A stretch of DNA of 64,000 nt from Hetaerina americana (Eukaryota > Arthropoda > Insecta > Odonata > Calopterygidae), in NCBI GenBank assembly GCA_022747635.1, contig JAKTNV010000001.1, positions 32,982,040-33,046,039 on the forward strand, given 5' to 3'. This document shows, in pieces, positions 48,235 to 60,648 of the stretch. The position numbers were made by a program, and so were the translations under genes. The notes beneath the pieces were generated by a model. That model searched no databases. It saw only the letters and a list, made by a program, of their open reading frames with translations, and had not been told where the DNA came from. Position 1 is the stretch's first letter. The number at the start of each line of letters is the position of its first letter.

Positions 48235-48959
48235 TCGGCCGAGGGATTGGGGAGTGGGAGAAGGGAATAAAGGAAGGGGGAATCGGGTGGGAAACGGTGG
48301 AAGGGAGAGGGAATGCGGAGAGAGGGGAAGTTGGATGAAAGGTTTTTTATTGGAGGTGGAGGTGGTGGGAGGAGGATGATGGGGCGTATTGTACGAAGTG
48401 GGGACCATGGTGGGGAGGGGACAGGAGGAGGTTTAAGGGTCGTGCGACGGTGGGGGGAGGGAGGGGAGAAGGGGGAAGAGAGGAGAGGGTGCGTGAAGGG
48501 AGGAAGAATCCCAGAAGGGACGATGCCACTGGCAGGGCGAGCGCGGGACGAGAGGGTGGGTGGTGAAGGGATGCTGCCTGTGAGGAGTTGCAGCGTTGTA
48601 CGGAGTGGAGTGGCGACGGGGTGAGGGTTGAGGGGGGGTGGTGGGCGGGTGAGGTAGGAAGGAGGACGTTGTTTCGGATTGGAGTGGTGTGGTGGAGGAT
48701 TCGCGCGAAAGTGAGTGAGTGAGGAAAGGGGAAGTGGGGAGCGGGTGGTCCAAGGGGTTGAGGGTCAGGGGAATGACTACCGGCGCCCCGATGTCCTTCG
48801 CTTGGAACAGTACTTGGGCTCCCTGGGTGCTCCGGAAGGGGAGAGGGGTCTTATCGTTCCCAGCTTCACCCCGTCCGAATCACCTGAAATCAACAACAAG
48901 ACATACGTCCCCGTGATGGGACTCTGACATACGTCCTTTAAATTTGCTTGAAGGTCCAC

Positions 48960-51900
48960 GGACACCAGCATCTAGTTGTATTCCTCCATTCTTGTTACTT
49001 CAGTTCCCCACGGAGTCTCTACCATGAAGCCCGTCTCCAATCCCGTCTTGTCGAAATTATTTGAGCATTTGCCTCTTCGAGAATATATTTTCAATCTTCC
49101 CTCCTCAAGGCTAAATTTTTACACTATTCTCTCTACGTAAAGAGAGTATAAAATTTACTTTGATCGAATTATCACCTATACCCAACCCCTTCTGTGGAAA
49201 TGCCATTTCTAAACCAACATTTGCGAGCAGACTCGTCAATTCAAGTCAAGTTCCACATTCTTATACCCGAGGAGTTCTTCTTAACGAGGTTAAAAATTAC
49301 GTCTGGCAGAAATCATTTCGCAACTTTTCAGTATACTGAAATTATTCGTTCTTTGAATTGATTATTCCTCAATATGTTGTTTCTTTTAGTCGCATCCGTC
49401 GTAATGTGACCGTAGGCTCCATTCGAGAGGATATGGAATGCTCTGAAGTCGTTGGTTGGCAGTAGAATAATATTTTTCGTAATTATAACAATTTGTCAAT
49501 AAATATATTCCGTTGGCATTAGGAAAATTTTTTCTTGCATTGCATCAGGAATAAATATTAAATATTTGTCGCCCGTGATGCTGTATTTTAAGTAGAGGTG
49601 GCACTAGAAGCTAATGAAAAGTGAATGATGTTAATATTGAAATTTTAAATAAGAATGGTTTCGTGCCTTTCATTCCTCACCCCCATTCTTAATTCAGATC
49701 GAAATGTTGGTGGGCAACTCTTATGGCAACACTTTCATCTCAGTGGTGAAGTGCGAGCTTTGGGAATTCAAATAATGGCATCATCAGAGTTGTTTTTGAA
49801 TGAAATTAGGCGGTTGGAATGGAAATAAAACTGCAATATTTACGCATTTTATAAGCTTTGCTCACATTTCTATTAGTATCATCATCGTTACATGCTGTCA
49901 TCATTCAATATGATTTATTCAGCCCAGCTCTACTTTCCATTGTGCCGTCCGATGTAACTTGTCTTTTTATTTTTTCGCTTTCATATCTTTCAAATTATGC
50001 TCCATGGTACCTTCATCTCTATATATTTCTTTTAGTCCTATTATTCTTCCAAAACTGTCTGAAGCATGCCATTTAGTTTCAAAATGTTTCCGATAAGTGG
50101 GTATATTCCTTTTTTCCAAGGATTTCTTTCTCTTCCTACATGTCTTAGATTTTCTTTGCCAACTAGCTATTCAATCCATCCACTTGTTCTTTTTATTCCC
50201 ACAGGGTGCTTTATTTCCGATATGCAATTAAATATATTTAATTCAACATATCTATCATGTGAAAAACCTAGAAAGATTATCCAATTTATAAAATTCATGC
50301 AAGGTTTTTACCAGGAAAAATTGGCAATCTCGCACGAGGGACGGTCACTCAAGATTCATCTGCAACATAGGATGAGAGCGACGTCAGCAAAATTTAGGGC
50401 TTCGCTTTCCTGCGTTGCCGCAATTTTTCCGATGATCACACGGTGAAAGATTTAAATCTACTACTTCTATTCTTCACCACGAATATTACGATTTCTTGTC
50501 AGTTTCAACGAAGGTACTTTTTTGCAAGTTAACCATACCAACTCCTAAAAAGCATGTAGAAGGAAGTGAAAACGGCACTGCGTATTAATCCATTTATGTA
50601 GAGGAACCGAACGGATAACTGAAATTGAGCCAAAGAGGGACGATAAGCGTATGAAAAGAGGGAATCAATAACGGAGTAAAGATATTTAAAGTGTTTAGTT
50701 ACTTACAAGAAAATGTATCGTGCCGATGTTTAGAAGAAAAGGTACTCTGCGGAATAAATCAATGCAACCAAAGGAAGATAATGCTCGTGATGAGGTGAGG
50801 AAAAAGAAAACTAATGAGTATCAAGAAAATTAAATGACATATAAAGTCGAGTAAATTTTTCAGGCATGATATACTCGTATACGTATTTTACCTAAATGTA
50901 TCGATTTTCTCTGAAAGTGAAATAGACATTAGAGAGCATTATTTTTCTTTATTTCTTCGACAGTTTACAAGTGCACACTTGTCCACGTAACAATATAAGA
51001 GCCTGCTAAATTTTTGTGGATGTTGGCAGATTCCTGTGCCGCTAATGTAAAAATGGAATGTTAATTTTTTATGATAAATTTTTTTCCAGTTTCCCTGGTA
51101 AGAATTACTTGCTCACGGACTAGTTACTAACTTCACCTCTGTGCAATGCAACCATGCGATCGACTATTCTGCAATTGAAAATCAGCAGTGGTCCTTGGTC
51201 AAGTAATGAATAATTTATTATCAAAATTAAACCAAGAATCATTATCTGTCAAAATTTCGCAGTTTTAAGAGCATTCAGTTTGTGAAGAGAAATGATTTAC
51301 AGTACATTTATTTTACTCGATAAAGGGTAGAGTGTATGTAAATAAACGAAATGTCACATTCCACAGTTTTTCTGGGGAAGTTCTCTAACTTATCCCATTA
51401 TTATTTGATATCATGGGTGAGAACTGAGGGAAGGGTTTGAATAGGAGAGAGAGGAAAATGTGGTACGAGATTCAATTTATTCAACAGAACACATTTAAAA
51501 TAATATGTCAGTCAATTAGTTTTCGTCTCTCCTCCAACGGATGGAGTTATATTGACGAAAGAACTACCAAAAATTAGCAGAAGAGGGTCGGAAAGTTGTA
51601 TTAAAAAACACGAAAGGAAGTGGTGCCCGCGTGGGAACCTAATAGTCTAAAGTAGCTGACCGGAATCTATTTCCTGCGCATTGAATCTGACCAGCAACTT
51701 GTTGAGCTATACCACTTTCAATTGATGGCAAAATATAAGGCCAGTGATTGTGGAAGAATGAATAAAGGGGAATGGGGGTCAGTACCACTTTATCGATTGA
51801 TAATGCAGGCCGCCAATGAAAACAAGCTGCCTAATTGCGATTTGGTCCAACCACTCCTCCACCCCGACCTGGTTAGGAAACCGGCATGAAGGATGACTTA

Positions 51901-53415
51901 ACGGCATTGTTTTAAAATCACACTGCAAAGGTCACACCATGTGCTAGTAATTCAGTTTCCTGTCCGGTCCCTGTTATTCGTGCGGTTGTCCGAGAAATCA
52001 ATATCTCAGAACCATAGGGATCAACCAGAATTATTTTTGTTTAGCATTTGTCGTGCATTGAGTTTGACATTTCTTAAGGCGAAAAAAGAGCATTATCAGC
52101 AGAGTGAAGAAAGATTGGGGCAAGAGAAAGTGAAGACCTTTGAGAGAATTGATGAGACGCGGAGTCGGGAAGGAAGATGGTGGTACCTTCAAGGAACAGG
52201 ACGTATGAGGATCGAGTGAGAGTAGTATGTTGATGGGGAGAACGTTAGTGGGTTGCATGGAGAGTTGTGTAGATTTCGTTAGGAGTGAAGAAATAGTGCA
52301 ATGGGATTTAGAAATGAGCCGGGAGAGTGAAGAAAAAAGCAATACGGGTCATATGATTAAATATCTTAGAGTGAATGAAAAGACTCGAGGGAAGGAGCCC
52401 GGGGTAAAGAAAAAAGATGGAAGCCTGCCAAGGAAAACATTTGGCGCGGTAGGAATGTGATGCAAACTGGAGTTACATTGATGCCTTTTGTTTGCTAAGA
52501 ATTGTTGTCCTTCTGCTTAAAATCAGATGGTCTTAGATATTAAAAAGTACGAATGGCTTTCTTCTCGGTCCTAAAAGAATAAAGGATACATGGATCAAAA
52601 ATTTAATTTTTCAATACAGCTCTTGAGGCCAAACGAGGAAATTATTGCTATTACAATTAAAATATTACAAATAAATACGTTTTAAAATGTAATTACATTC
52701 TTATCTCACGTGTCTACTGGTGGTAGGGTTTTCGTCGGTGTACTCAAGGTTTCGAGCATTATTTGATATTTCTATGAGTGATACTCGTACCTGAAGGATA
52801 TGATTTTATGACGAGCTAATGGAATAAACTGGTACTTTTCCAAGTTAATTCCATAAGCATTTTTGAAAGTTTATTTCAAAACTAATTTTTGAGGTATAAC
52901 TACAGTGGTAGGCTCATCTGGAACTATAAACACTGCAACTCACAGCTGCGCATAATTTCATTATACATTATAAAAGTTGATACTTGACTTAAAGGTATCT
53001 ACCTGCATTAATTTGCATTTAATTTTTTTCATTAATTTACTACTCACTCTTTTTTAAGGGGCTATAATCCTAGAAACAGCACGTAAATATACGTAGGAAG
53101 GTCATTTTGTCTTAGTTGCAACACTAAAACTCGCCAATCATAGTCCGTGATTAATTATCGGTTTTTCGGGATCGGAATTGAAAAATCCTGCTCTTCAGCT
53201 GCTCCCCTGTTTCATCAACCATGCTCATTGGTGTTCACTGCCCCAGCGGTCCCACTTCCTCCGCAATAATGTTTCAACCCACCGCATGTACTTTATTCAT
53301 TTTCACCATGAGCACATGAAATAGATTTCAAAAGGGAATTACATATTTTAAGCATGTTATTGTTGAAGTATCTAGTAGTACATAGGGAATCTATGATAAT
53401 GCTAATATTTGGGGA
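48960..53415. other. AT-rich DNA, no supported gene
   Basis: About 4.4 kb. Neighbouring frames at 51941-52219 and 52227-52460 (plus) are charged and LINE-like in composition but no motif could be matched. Nothing else seen. Confidence 0.4.
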
Positions 53416-53419
53416 AAAA

Positions 53420-54045
53420 CTATAGAATGTGGAACAGTTTGCCTATCTTGAAATACTTTTGGATCCAGTCGGTCAAAGTATGAAAGGGCATCAGAAGATG
53501 GATTGCGTTGCGTTGATTGATATACATTTTCAATAGGAGGAGGGAATTGATGCTTGGGATTTTCAATAAAAATGTTGAGAAAAGACTAGTGAAAAACCTG
53601 ATATGGAGAGTGCTTTTTACGGTACGGAAACCTGATTGTTGAAGCTGGAAATGGCGTAGATACTGGAGGCTTTTGAGATATGTGTGGAGAAGAATGGATG
53701 GAAAACGTGAAAAAAGTGGGAAGAAAAACCAAGGAAGTAGAACTAGACATGGAGGGGAAGGAGAGAATATTGTTGTGGCGGGGAAGATGGATGCATAATG
53801 TTTCAACTGGGGATGAAATTCGGATGATGTTGATAGAGGATAGAACGATAAGCAAGCTAAGTAGGGGAGGGAGTACAATACATGTTGAACGGAATGAAAG
53901 GAAGTGGAACGTATGCGGAATTGAAGACGGGTTTATTATACGAGGTATGGGGTTATCAGGCTTTATTTTACTAGGCGAGGCATAGAAATATAGCGGTGTT
54001 AAGTCTATGTCCATCCAAAACCTACCTTAAACGGTTGACAACCAA
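53420..54045 (+). pseudogene. LINE 3' relic, same family as 57.2-59.2 kb
   Basis: In shifting plus-strand frames: VEQFAYLEILLDPVGQS (from 53429), matching the V-E-x-F-x-Y-L-G-S block after the palm domain; a region where GTETWLLKLEMA*ILEAFEI (about 53614-53675) matches G-S-E-T-W-x-L...L-E-A-F-E-M-W; then degraded C-terminal sequence. The last 80 bp (TTACTAGGCGAGGCATAGAA and on, 53967-54040) closely match 59069-59145, defining the family's 3' end. Frameshifts throughout; no palm domain. Confidence 0.7.
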
Positions 54046-54049
54046 ATAA

Positions 54050-55370
54050 TTGTCCAAACCAAAGATGTTTGTAAAAATGTTCACGATAACTGTTGGCCAA
54101 GCATAACCTCATGGCCTCCCATTTGTCATTTATATGTTTAGCTTTAAGCCCTACCTGGCTATATATTAGACACATAAAATTATCAATGTGTTGCTATAAA
54201 ACGTAAAATAATACTCTTTAATCCCATTGGCTATGCACGAGTGCCATCTTTACCTTGCAAAAGCAAAAATATGGTAAGGTTCACAGAGATTGGAAAGCTC
54301 CCAGGGTGAGGTACTTTTTTCTTGGTGCGTCACCTTAATCCACAATTTATTCTATCATAGCGTGCTCTGATGTTATGAAAACCACCATGCCTTTAGAAAA
54401 TTTCATGTCCTTTCCGGCGAAAGCTGGGGCGTCTACGTATTAATTCCCTACCCGGACAGCACCCGTATCCTAGCTCAGGGGAGACAATATTGCTGCATTC
54501 TGAGAAACTTGAAAATTCGAGAAATGAGTTATTTGTTATTGATCAATATATCGGCGTGAGATGCAACTAAGCAAAATAGATGAAAAATTAGCTCGGGAAG
54601 CCGTTTGGCACCTGGCACATATTACGTCCAATGCCGTTTGTTAAGAGACAAACACTGTATTTCCCCTCTGGCATTATACAGGTACACCAATTAGCTGTAG
54701 TTTGGCACCAAATGCTGGTATTGATGCCATGTGTTGAAACCCGGGAAATTAAATTTAAATTATGCCCGGGATGTTGCTGGAGAAATTCAAAAAATGTAGA
54801 GAAAGTGGATGGAGGAATATCGAAAGGTAGCGATGGAAGAGAGAATTTTGGGTCAGCTGGCTTGAGGGAGGAAGAGAGGATACTTTTGAGGCAGCCTGAA
54901 AGTCAGGTTGAAGTAACGAAGGAATGAAGTAAGAAATAATTTAGGGCAAAAAAAGAAGTTCTCGAAAGGTGTAGAAATAAATATCCTTAAGGGACCGTCT
55001 ATGATCTACATTTGATAGGTAAAATAACGTAAATGAACTTGAATTGGGATTCCTTCTACTTGCTTGATTTTAATTGCTTTCAGGTGATCCCGTAAACGAA
55101 TTTGTTACCACTTTTATTTGACTTATAACTCAACACTTGGCATATTGTGAACAATTTAAAGAATAATTACAATAGGGCATGAACATTAGTTACATTATGT
55201 CTCTCTCGTAATCCCCGTTTTTGCTCGGGATTTCTGTTGTTTTTGCGGTTCTCCGAAGGGTTCATTTAAAAACCATCTCCATCCCATTCGGCGACGGATA
55301 ACATACATATTTAAATATTCGGAGTATTTTCCCTTTCTCTCTTTCACTCATTCATCCTCGGCGATCACCT
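54050..55370. other. AT-rich DNA, nothing certain
   Basis: Frame 54631-54927 (plus, 98 codons) has no recognised domain; its second half is charged. Confidence 0.4.
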
Positions 55371-55379
55371 CACCAATTG

Positions 55380-56420
55380 GGACTCCTCCCCGCAATTACT
55401 GCGTCCATCGCACGATGCTAAAATACACCTATTGATTTATTGCAGGAGAAGAAGGAGGGAGAGGGGATTCGGGAGCGAGAAAGCGAGGCAAGGATGCGAT
55501 GTGGGCACAGGAGAATCAGGAGATGGTTTGGCGGGGGAAGAGAAGGGGGGAATCGACGGAGAGAAAAGAGGAAGAGGATTTTGGGTGCGGGAGAAAGGGG
55601 CGACTCTAGGTGGGCGAGTTTTTGGGAGGGATGGAGGGTGAGTAAAAGAGAATAAGGTTGGTCGGGGGGGAGTCGAGGCGGAGGACGGAAGGGGGCCGTC
55701 GGAATGGACGGGGTGGAGACTGCGTGTGTGTGCGAGGAAGAGAGAGAGGGATAGGAAAGATAGGATGGAGTAGGGGATGTTTTTGTGGGAGGGGGAGGTG
55801 GGAGATGCCAAGTTGGCCGGCAGCGGAGTGGGAGAGGAATGTTTTCGTTTTCCAGGGGGGTCGGAGAGGTGACGCGAACGGGGTGGTCGGATTGGATGGG
55901 GGTGGGTTTGTTAGTAGTAGTGATGGGGGAGGGAGGGGTGAGTGTGTGTGTGTGTGGGAGAGTTTGTGAGGATAAGGACACGAATTGCCTCTTCCAGCAA
56001 GTGACGTCACCGTCGCCCACCGTTCTCCTCCCACCCGCCCGTTCCTCCCTCCATACTCCTGCCCCTCCCCCATGGTGCCATTTAATCTCACCCCACCCCG
56101 CTCGCTTCTTCTCCCCCGCTGCTCTATTTCCCCCTTCCTTTCCCCGCCACCTTCCCTGCCATCACATCCCTCCCTCCCTCCCCATTCCCATTCAGCCCAT
56201 CAACCCATCGCGCGCGTCATGCAAAGACAAAAACGTCGCCGCGGTGAGCTCCGGGTTATATTCTTCTTCCGGGCGGCACTCTGGGCGTCGCCGGGATGGG
56301 TGGCCTTCTTTATTTATTTTTTTGGGCCGCCCATTCACGCGTCAGAGTGACCTGTGGAGGGTGAGGGATAACCACTCCCATCCATCCGTCGTAAATTGAC
56401 GCGCCAACGTGTCCGGGCGC
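55380..56420. other. GC island with purine-to-pyrimidine switch and CRE-like site
   Basis: The plus strand is purine-rich from 55440 to about 55965, including (GT)n at 55943-55956, and pyrimidine-rich from about 56015 to 56200. The switch region (55970-56010) holds a perfect TGACGTCA palindrome. A CpG-rich stretch (56210-56300) follows, containing CCGCGGTGAGC, a donor-like sequence, at 56239-56249. Frames are composition-driven. The layout suits a divergent promoter. Confidence 0.5.
56002..56009. promoter_or_regulatory. CRE-like TGACGTCA site
   Basis: An exact 8-bp match to the cAMP-response element, the palindromic site of CREB/ATF bZIP factors, at the composition switch of a CpG-rich island. 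One 8-mer in 64 kb is expected about once by chance, so the position is what lends it interest. Confidence 0.35.
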
Positions 56421-56429
56421 CCACTCACT

Positions 56430-57180
56430 AGGTTGAAACATAATAGGCATTCTCTTTAAAAATTGGTTTTCTTTCGAATTTTGAAGAGCAGCTGAGGGCG
56501 ATCCTGTTTAGAAGAAGACAAGAGGAGATAGAAATCAGTAGATTGACTGGTACGTTTAAAATGATAGTGAGTGCAAATTCTTTTGTCAGAGACGTGCAAC
56601 AGAACATCTTAAGATTATTCCAAATTGAATATTTGCCTAATTCACAGGTCATTGTTGATTTTGGAAGGTTCCCTTCGACTTAAGTAACTTATGTTTTCCC
56701 AATTGCTATTTATTCCATATTTTGAAAGTATTTAAATAAGAGGTTAATAATTCCACTGTGTGGAAAACAAATATTGATTTACCCCGAAGATTAATTATTA
56801 TGAGACATTCATTTGTCGTCCGATATATTGACCTCTAAAATTCTCCGGTAACACCTTTTTTACGAAGTTTTTAATCTGATTACCCTTTTTCAGTAACCAT
56901 TCATATATTTCCTCACTAGATAGAAAACTTAAAGCTTTTATGACATTAGGTACCAAATGAAAAAAGTTGAATTTACATTAATAATTAAGATAATTTGTTT
57001 GCAATTAACGTCGGTGTAAAAATTAATTAACTTAAAATTAGTAATATTCTTAAGCCTTCTACCCGTTGTGCCCAATGGGTCACGAGGTCTCAGGTTAGCC
57101 CGAAGTTTATGGGCTCGAAAGACGCTTAAAACATGGTATAATGCCATTTTGTAATGGATTTTAGTTAGATGAATGTTTCG
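56430..57180. other. AT-rich DNA, nothing recognised
   Basis: Short frames only. Confidence 0.45.
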
Positions 57181-57189
57181 TGATACAGG

Positions 57190-59160
57190 AAAAGAATGGT
57201 AAGGATAGTAAGAGTAAGGGTGTTTAGGATATTAGGTCAACTTTAGACATAGTGAAATAATATGACGTATATGGGGAAACCTTGGGGTATTTTATTGCGA
57301 GATAAACAAGATTATTAAGGAAATTGAAATCAAATAACGCAAATAGGATATATAAAATCCCAGCGGAACTGCGTAAGGGTATAGCAAGAAGCGGACGGAA
57401 GATTTTTTAGAGGGTAATTGGTAGTATTTATGAGAGAATAATGGCCGAAAGATTTCGTCAATCAATGTTAGTTACCATCTCAAAAAAGTAAAAGGTAGCC
57501 ATATATTAGGACTATAGAACAATAAATTTGATTTCACATGCATTCAAAGTAGTCCTTAGAATCTTCATATGGAGGTTGGAAATGAGGGCAAAAGATTACT
57601 AAGTGGATGATGAGTTTGAGATCAAAAGTAGTAAGATGTACGCAATATGCCATAGCTGTAATGAGGTCCCTGGTAGAAAGAAACTTCGAGTACATTCAGT
57701 ATGTATTTATTTATTTCGTAGATTCCGGGGAGGCGTTTGATGGAGCAGATTAGGTAGTTAATGAATGCATTGCAGAATGTTGCGGTAGATGATACACGGC
57801 TTATCCGTTACCCATACATGTATCATACTACGAGTTGCGGATGTACGAGTAGAGTCAGGATGGGCGGTGTAAAGGAGAGTAAGACTGGGGTGCAAATTAC
57901 CCCAGACCCGTACTTTTCGATGCACGTATATGTATGCAGAGGCAATGGTAAATGACCGATGGTAATAGCTGGAGGCATGAATGAATTTTTGTGGGCAATT
58001 CATAAAATCATTTTTAAGAATCATCAATCTTGGGTTATCCAGTAAGTCAATGAGCTACAATCATTGCTGAGGGCATTAGAAAACTGTTGTGATGGATATG
58101 GGATGGTAATCAATGTTAAAAAAACAAGGGTTGTGAGGTATTCGAGATGGAAGAAGGTTAGGGGGGAAAGTGAGGGCAGGTGGAACAGTTTACTTATCTT
58201 GGAAGTGCTCTGGAACAAAATAGTCAAGGTAGTCAGGATATGTACATCTACGTAAAACCCCGCAAGCCGCTGCAAGGGCGTGTGGTGGGGGGTGTTAAGT
58301 CACCACCCGTAAAAGGGAACAAAACCACATGCAAAATCAACACATCCATGCAAACCTATACCCACAGTGGCGTATACATTCATGCAAAAATCCTTTCATT
58401 CTACGCGTATGCAATTACATATACTATCATCTAACAAATAATTACACCTTAGGATGCAGTAAGAAATTCATGCAATAACGTGCAAGCTAGAATTTGAACG
58501 CATGCAAATACATATACTATCAACTGACAAACAATTGCACCTTTGGATGCAGTAAAATAATTATCAAACAGCATAGGACATAAGGCGAAGAATTTCGTGA
58601 GGCAAAGAGCCTTCACAAGGAGGCGGGAAATGATGACAGGGACGTTGAATAAGGATATTAAGAAAACATTTGCGAGAACTTTGCTATGGAGCGTGGTTTA
58701 GTGCGGTGCGGAAACATGGTCGTCGAATATGATGGACGCGGATTGGCGCTTTTGAAATGTGGGTTAGGAGAAGGATGGGAGAGGTAAAATGGCTTTAAAG
58801 GAGAAGAAAACAAATGAAGAAGTCTAGTAATGGTGGGGGAAGAGAGAGGAGTTTTGGGGAAGGTCCAAAGGAGGCGGGAAAATGGATGCTCAGTACTGTA
58901 AATGTATTATGATTGGCGATAGAACGCGGAAGATCGTGATAAAGGGGAATAGGTTTGGCAAGCAAGGTTGGGAGAGGGAAGGGATAGGCATATTGAACGG
59001 AATAAAAGGATGCAGAATTTATGTGGAATTGAAGATGACGATATTGCAGTATGGGGTACCGGGATGTGTCTTGTTAGGCGAGGCTTAGAAATGTAGCGAT
59101 GTTCAGTCTGTGTTCATCCAGAATCTATCCTAAACGGTGGACTGCCAATAATAATAATAA
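57190..59160 (+). pseudogene. LINE reverse transcriptase relic, interrupted
   Basis: Plus-strand blocks in family order: DYRTINLISHAFKVVLRI (57509-57562); TQYAIAVMRSLVERNFEYIQ then YVFIYFVDSGEAFDGAD (57638-57751), palm motif A, with the catalytic Asp in FVD kept; ELQSLLRALENCCDGYGMVI and INVKKTRVV (58052-58136), just after the YxDD site, which itself is not readable; VEQFTYLGSALEQNSQ (58180-58227); then an insertion of about 310 bp; then a K-E-A-F-T-R-R block (58588-58620), a WSVV*CGAETWSS block (58690-58730) and a 3' end shared with 53967-54040, finishing in AATAATAATAAT (59149-59160). Many stops and frameshifts make it dead. Confidence 0.82.
58250..58565. repeat. Insertion in the LINE with 93-bp-period duplication
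   Basis: Interrupts the LINE coding similarity between its YLGS block and its KEAFTRR block. It starts with CCCCGCAAGCCGC...GTGTGGTGGGGGG (58258-58288), which can fold imperfectly, and contains two copies of a unit 93 bp apart (58402-58470 and 58495-58563; both include CATATACTATCA and GGATGCAGTAA). CATGCAA recurs at least six times. Origin unknown; it may be another mobile element or a satellite fragment. Confidence 0.6.
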
Positions 59161-59164
59161 GAAT

Positions 59165-60115
59165 ACGAAATACATAGCTACATTTTTAAAACGCAATGGC
59201 AGATCTTCACTTCGTATGTCTAAATTGAACGTAATAATTTTCTGATTAAATATTTTTTGGAGAGAGAAAGTATAGAATTGAAGAGCTTATAATGGGAGCG
59301 AGACCTTTCCTAAAGTTAAAAATTAAATATCAGTAATTGCAGCACAGTTTTTAGAGTTTCCTCTAATTGCTAAAATCTGAAATAATAGGTTCCTCGACTC
59401 TAAACTTATATTTTGTATCTAAAAAATGAATGAATTTTTACTTTATGCTTCAAATGTTTTAGTGTACTGAAGCATGCCATGTCTATTCGAGAAACGTACT
59501 TATGGGAGCATGGAAACCATTTCAAACGAGACATGAATTATAACACGCGGCTGCACGTCACTCTCCGAAAACACGTCGTTTTAGACTCAACCATCCAAGT
59601 AAATCTATCTTTTCTTCTCTGGCTTACCCGAATATCTCTGCATGAAAAGGCAGGCACAAGAATAATTGGCTTTTTACTCTAATGAAATCTCTAATTGTGA
59701 ATTAAAGATGTTAATCCTTAAGCCAAATGCTAATATGGAAATCCAAATGAAAACCAATAATTATAACTAACTAAAGCAAGGGAATCGGCATTAAACCTTC
59801 AGTTAGTACCCACCATCCTGGAGTTTTAAGTGGCTGAATCGATTATCTTTGGGCACAGTCTACCCGCATCTTTCCTGTTTGTATTTATTCAAACTCACGA
59901 CTAGAAAACCAGAGGGGAGAATTGATGTTAACAGTTTTAAATTAGTAAAATTAAACACCATGTGCGTGATAATATTTTATGTACATATTATAATTTATGC
60001 TTTTTGGGTCACTTATTTTGTCACTGATGAATCTGTATCGCCCTTGAAAATAATATATTGAATCGAATGAGACCAAATACAAAAATTAAGGCCCTTTGGC
60101 CAAAATTAATGAATT
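59165..60115. other. AT-rich DNA, nothing recognised
   Basis: Frames at 59479-59682 and 59849-60061 (plus) show no motif. Confidence 0.45.
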
Positions 60116-60129
60116 AATGTTGGAAAATC

Positions 60130-60400
60130 TACCTCTTGTACCCAGATTTAGCCTCATCGGATTATTTTCTGTTCGTAAACTTGAACAAATGGCTCGGTGG
60201 TCAAAGATTTTCCAACCGTGAAGAAGTGATGTCGGCAGTTAATGGCTATTTTGAGGGTCAAGACAGTGCATACTATAAAAAGGGTATCGACTTATTGAAC
60301 TTTGCTGGGAAAAGGGTAGAGAGCTGAAAGGAGATTATGTTGAAAAATAAGTACATTTATTTCCAAAACTTTTGTGTTTTCTTAGTTGGATTGGGTACTT
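60130..60400 (+). pseudogene. mariner transposase C-terminal fragment
   Basis: The plus strand encodes YPDLASSDYFLF, then NLNKWLGGQRFSNREEV, then AVNGYFEGQDSAYYKKGIDL (60136-60300). Mariner transposases have YSPDLAPSDYFLF followed by such a sequence; the third catalytic residue is the D of P-S-D (here SSD). A frameshift near 60300 moves the family's end, ELKGDYVEK and stop, into another frame (60321-60350). The terminal repeat is probably near 60400 (GGGTACTTCTGGGATTA) but its partner is missing, so this is a 5'-truncated, inactive relic of a subfamily distinct from the 38.5 and 39.7 kb elements. Confidence 0.85.
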
Positions 60401-60648
60401 CTGGGATTACCATCATAGTTTACCCTTAAGTACAAACGCCCTTGGCCTTATCTAAGAGTGAGCTCCTTTTTGAGAAAATTCTAGGAATTTATTAAAAGAA
60501 GAAATTTTGGGTACATGCCAACTCCTCATGTTATTCCTTTTTGGGATCGACAAAGACAATATAAGCCTGTTTATTAAATATCTCGTATTTCGAATTTATT
60601 TCATGCTCAAATTGAGTAGCTTCAGGCGTGATGTGGTGGAAGTCGAAC

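Larger units (their letters stand above)
47560..48950. other. GC island with pyrimidine-to-purine switch
   Basis: The plus strand is pyrimidine-rich from about 47590 to 47935 and purine-rich from about 47995 to 48760; the 60-bp switch region is unbiased. A frame of 306 codons (47459-48379, plus) runs across the switch, with Pro/Ser/Leu before it and Gly/Arg/Glu after it, mirroring the base composition, so it is not called as a gene. It holds the tandem repeat at 48051-48120 and the palindrome at 48211-48226. Confidence 0.55.

Noticed and set aside
47459..48379. 306-codon frame, the longest in the window
   Set aside because: It changes from Pro/Ser/Leu to Gly/Arg/Glu exactly where base skew flips, which is what random open sequence would do.
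51941..52460. Two neighbouring charged frames as a LINE or host gene
   Set aside because: No family block could be aligned and no splice signals link them.
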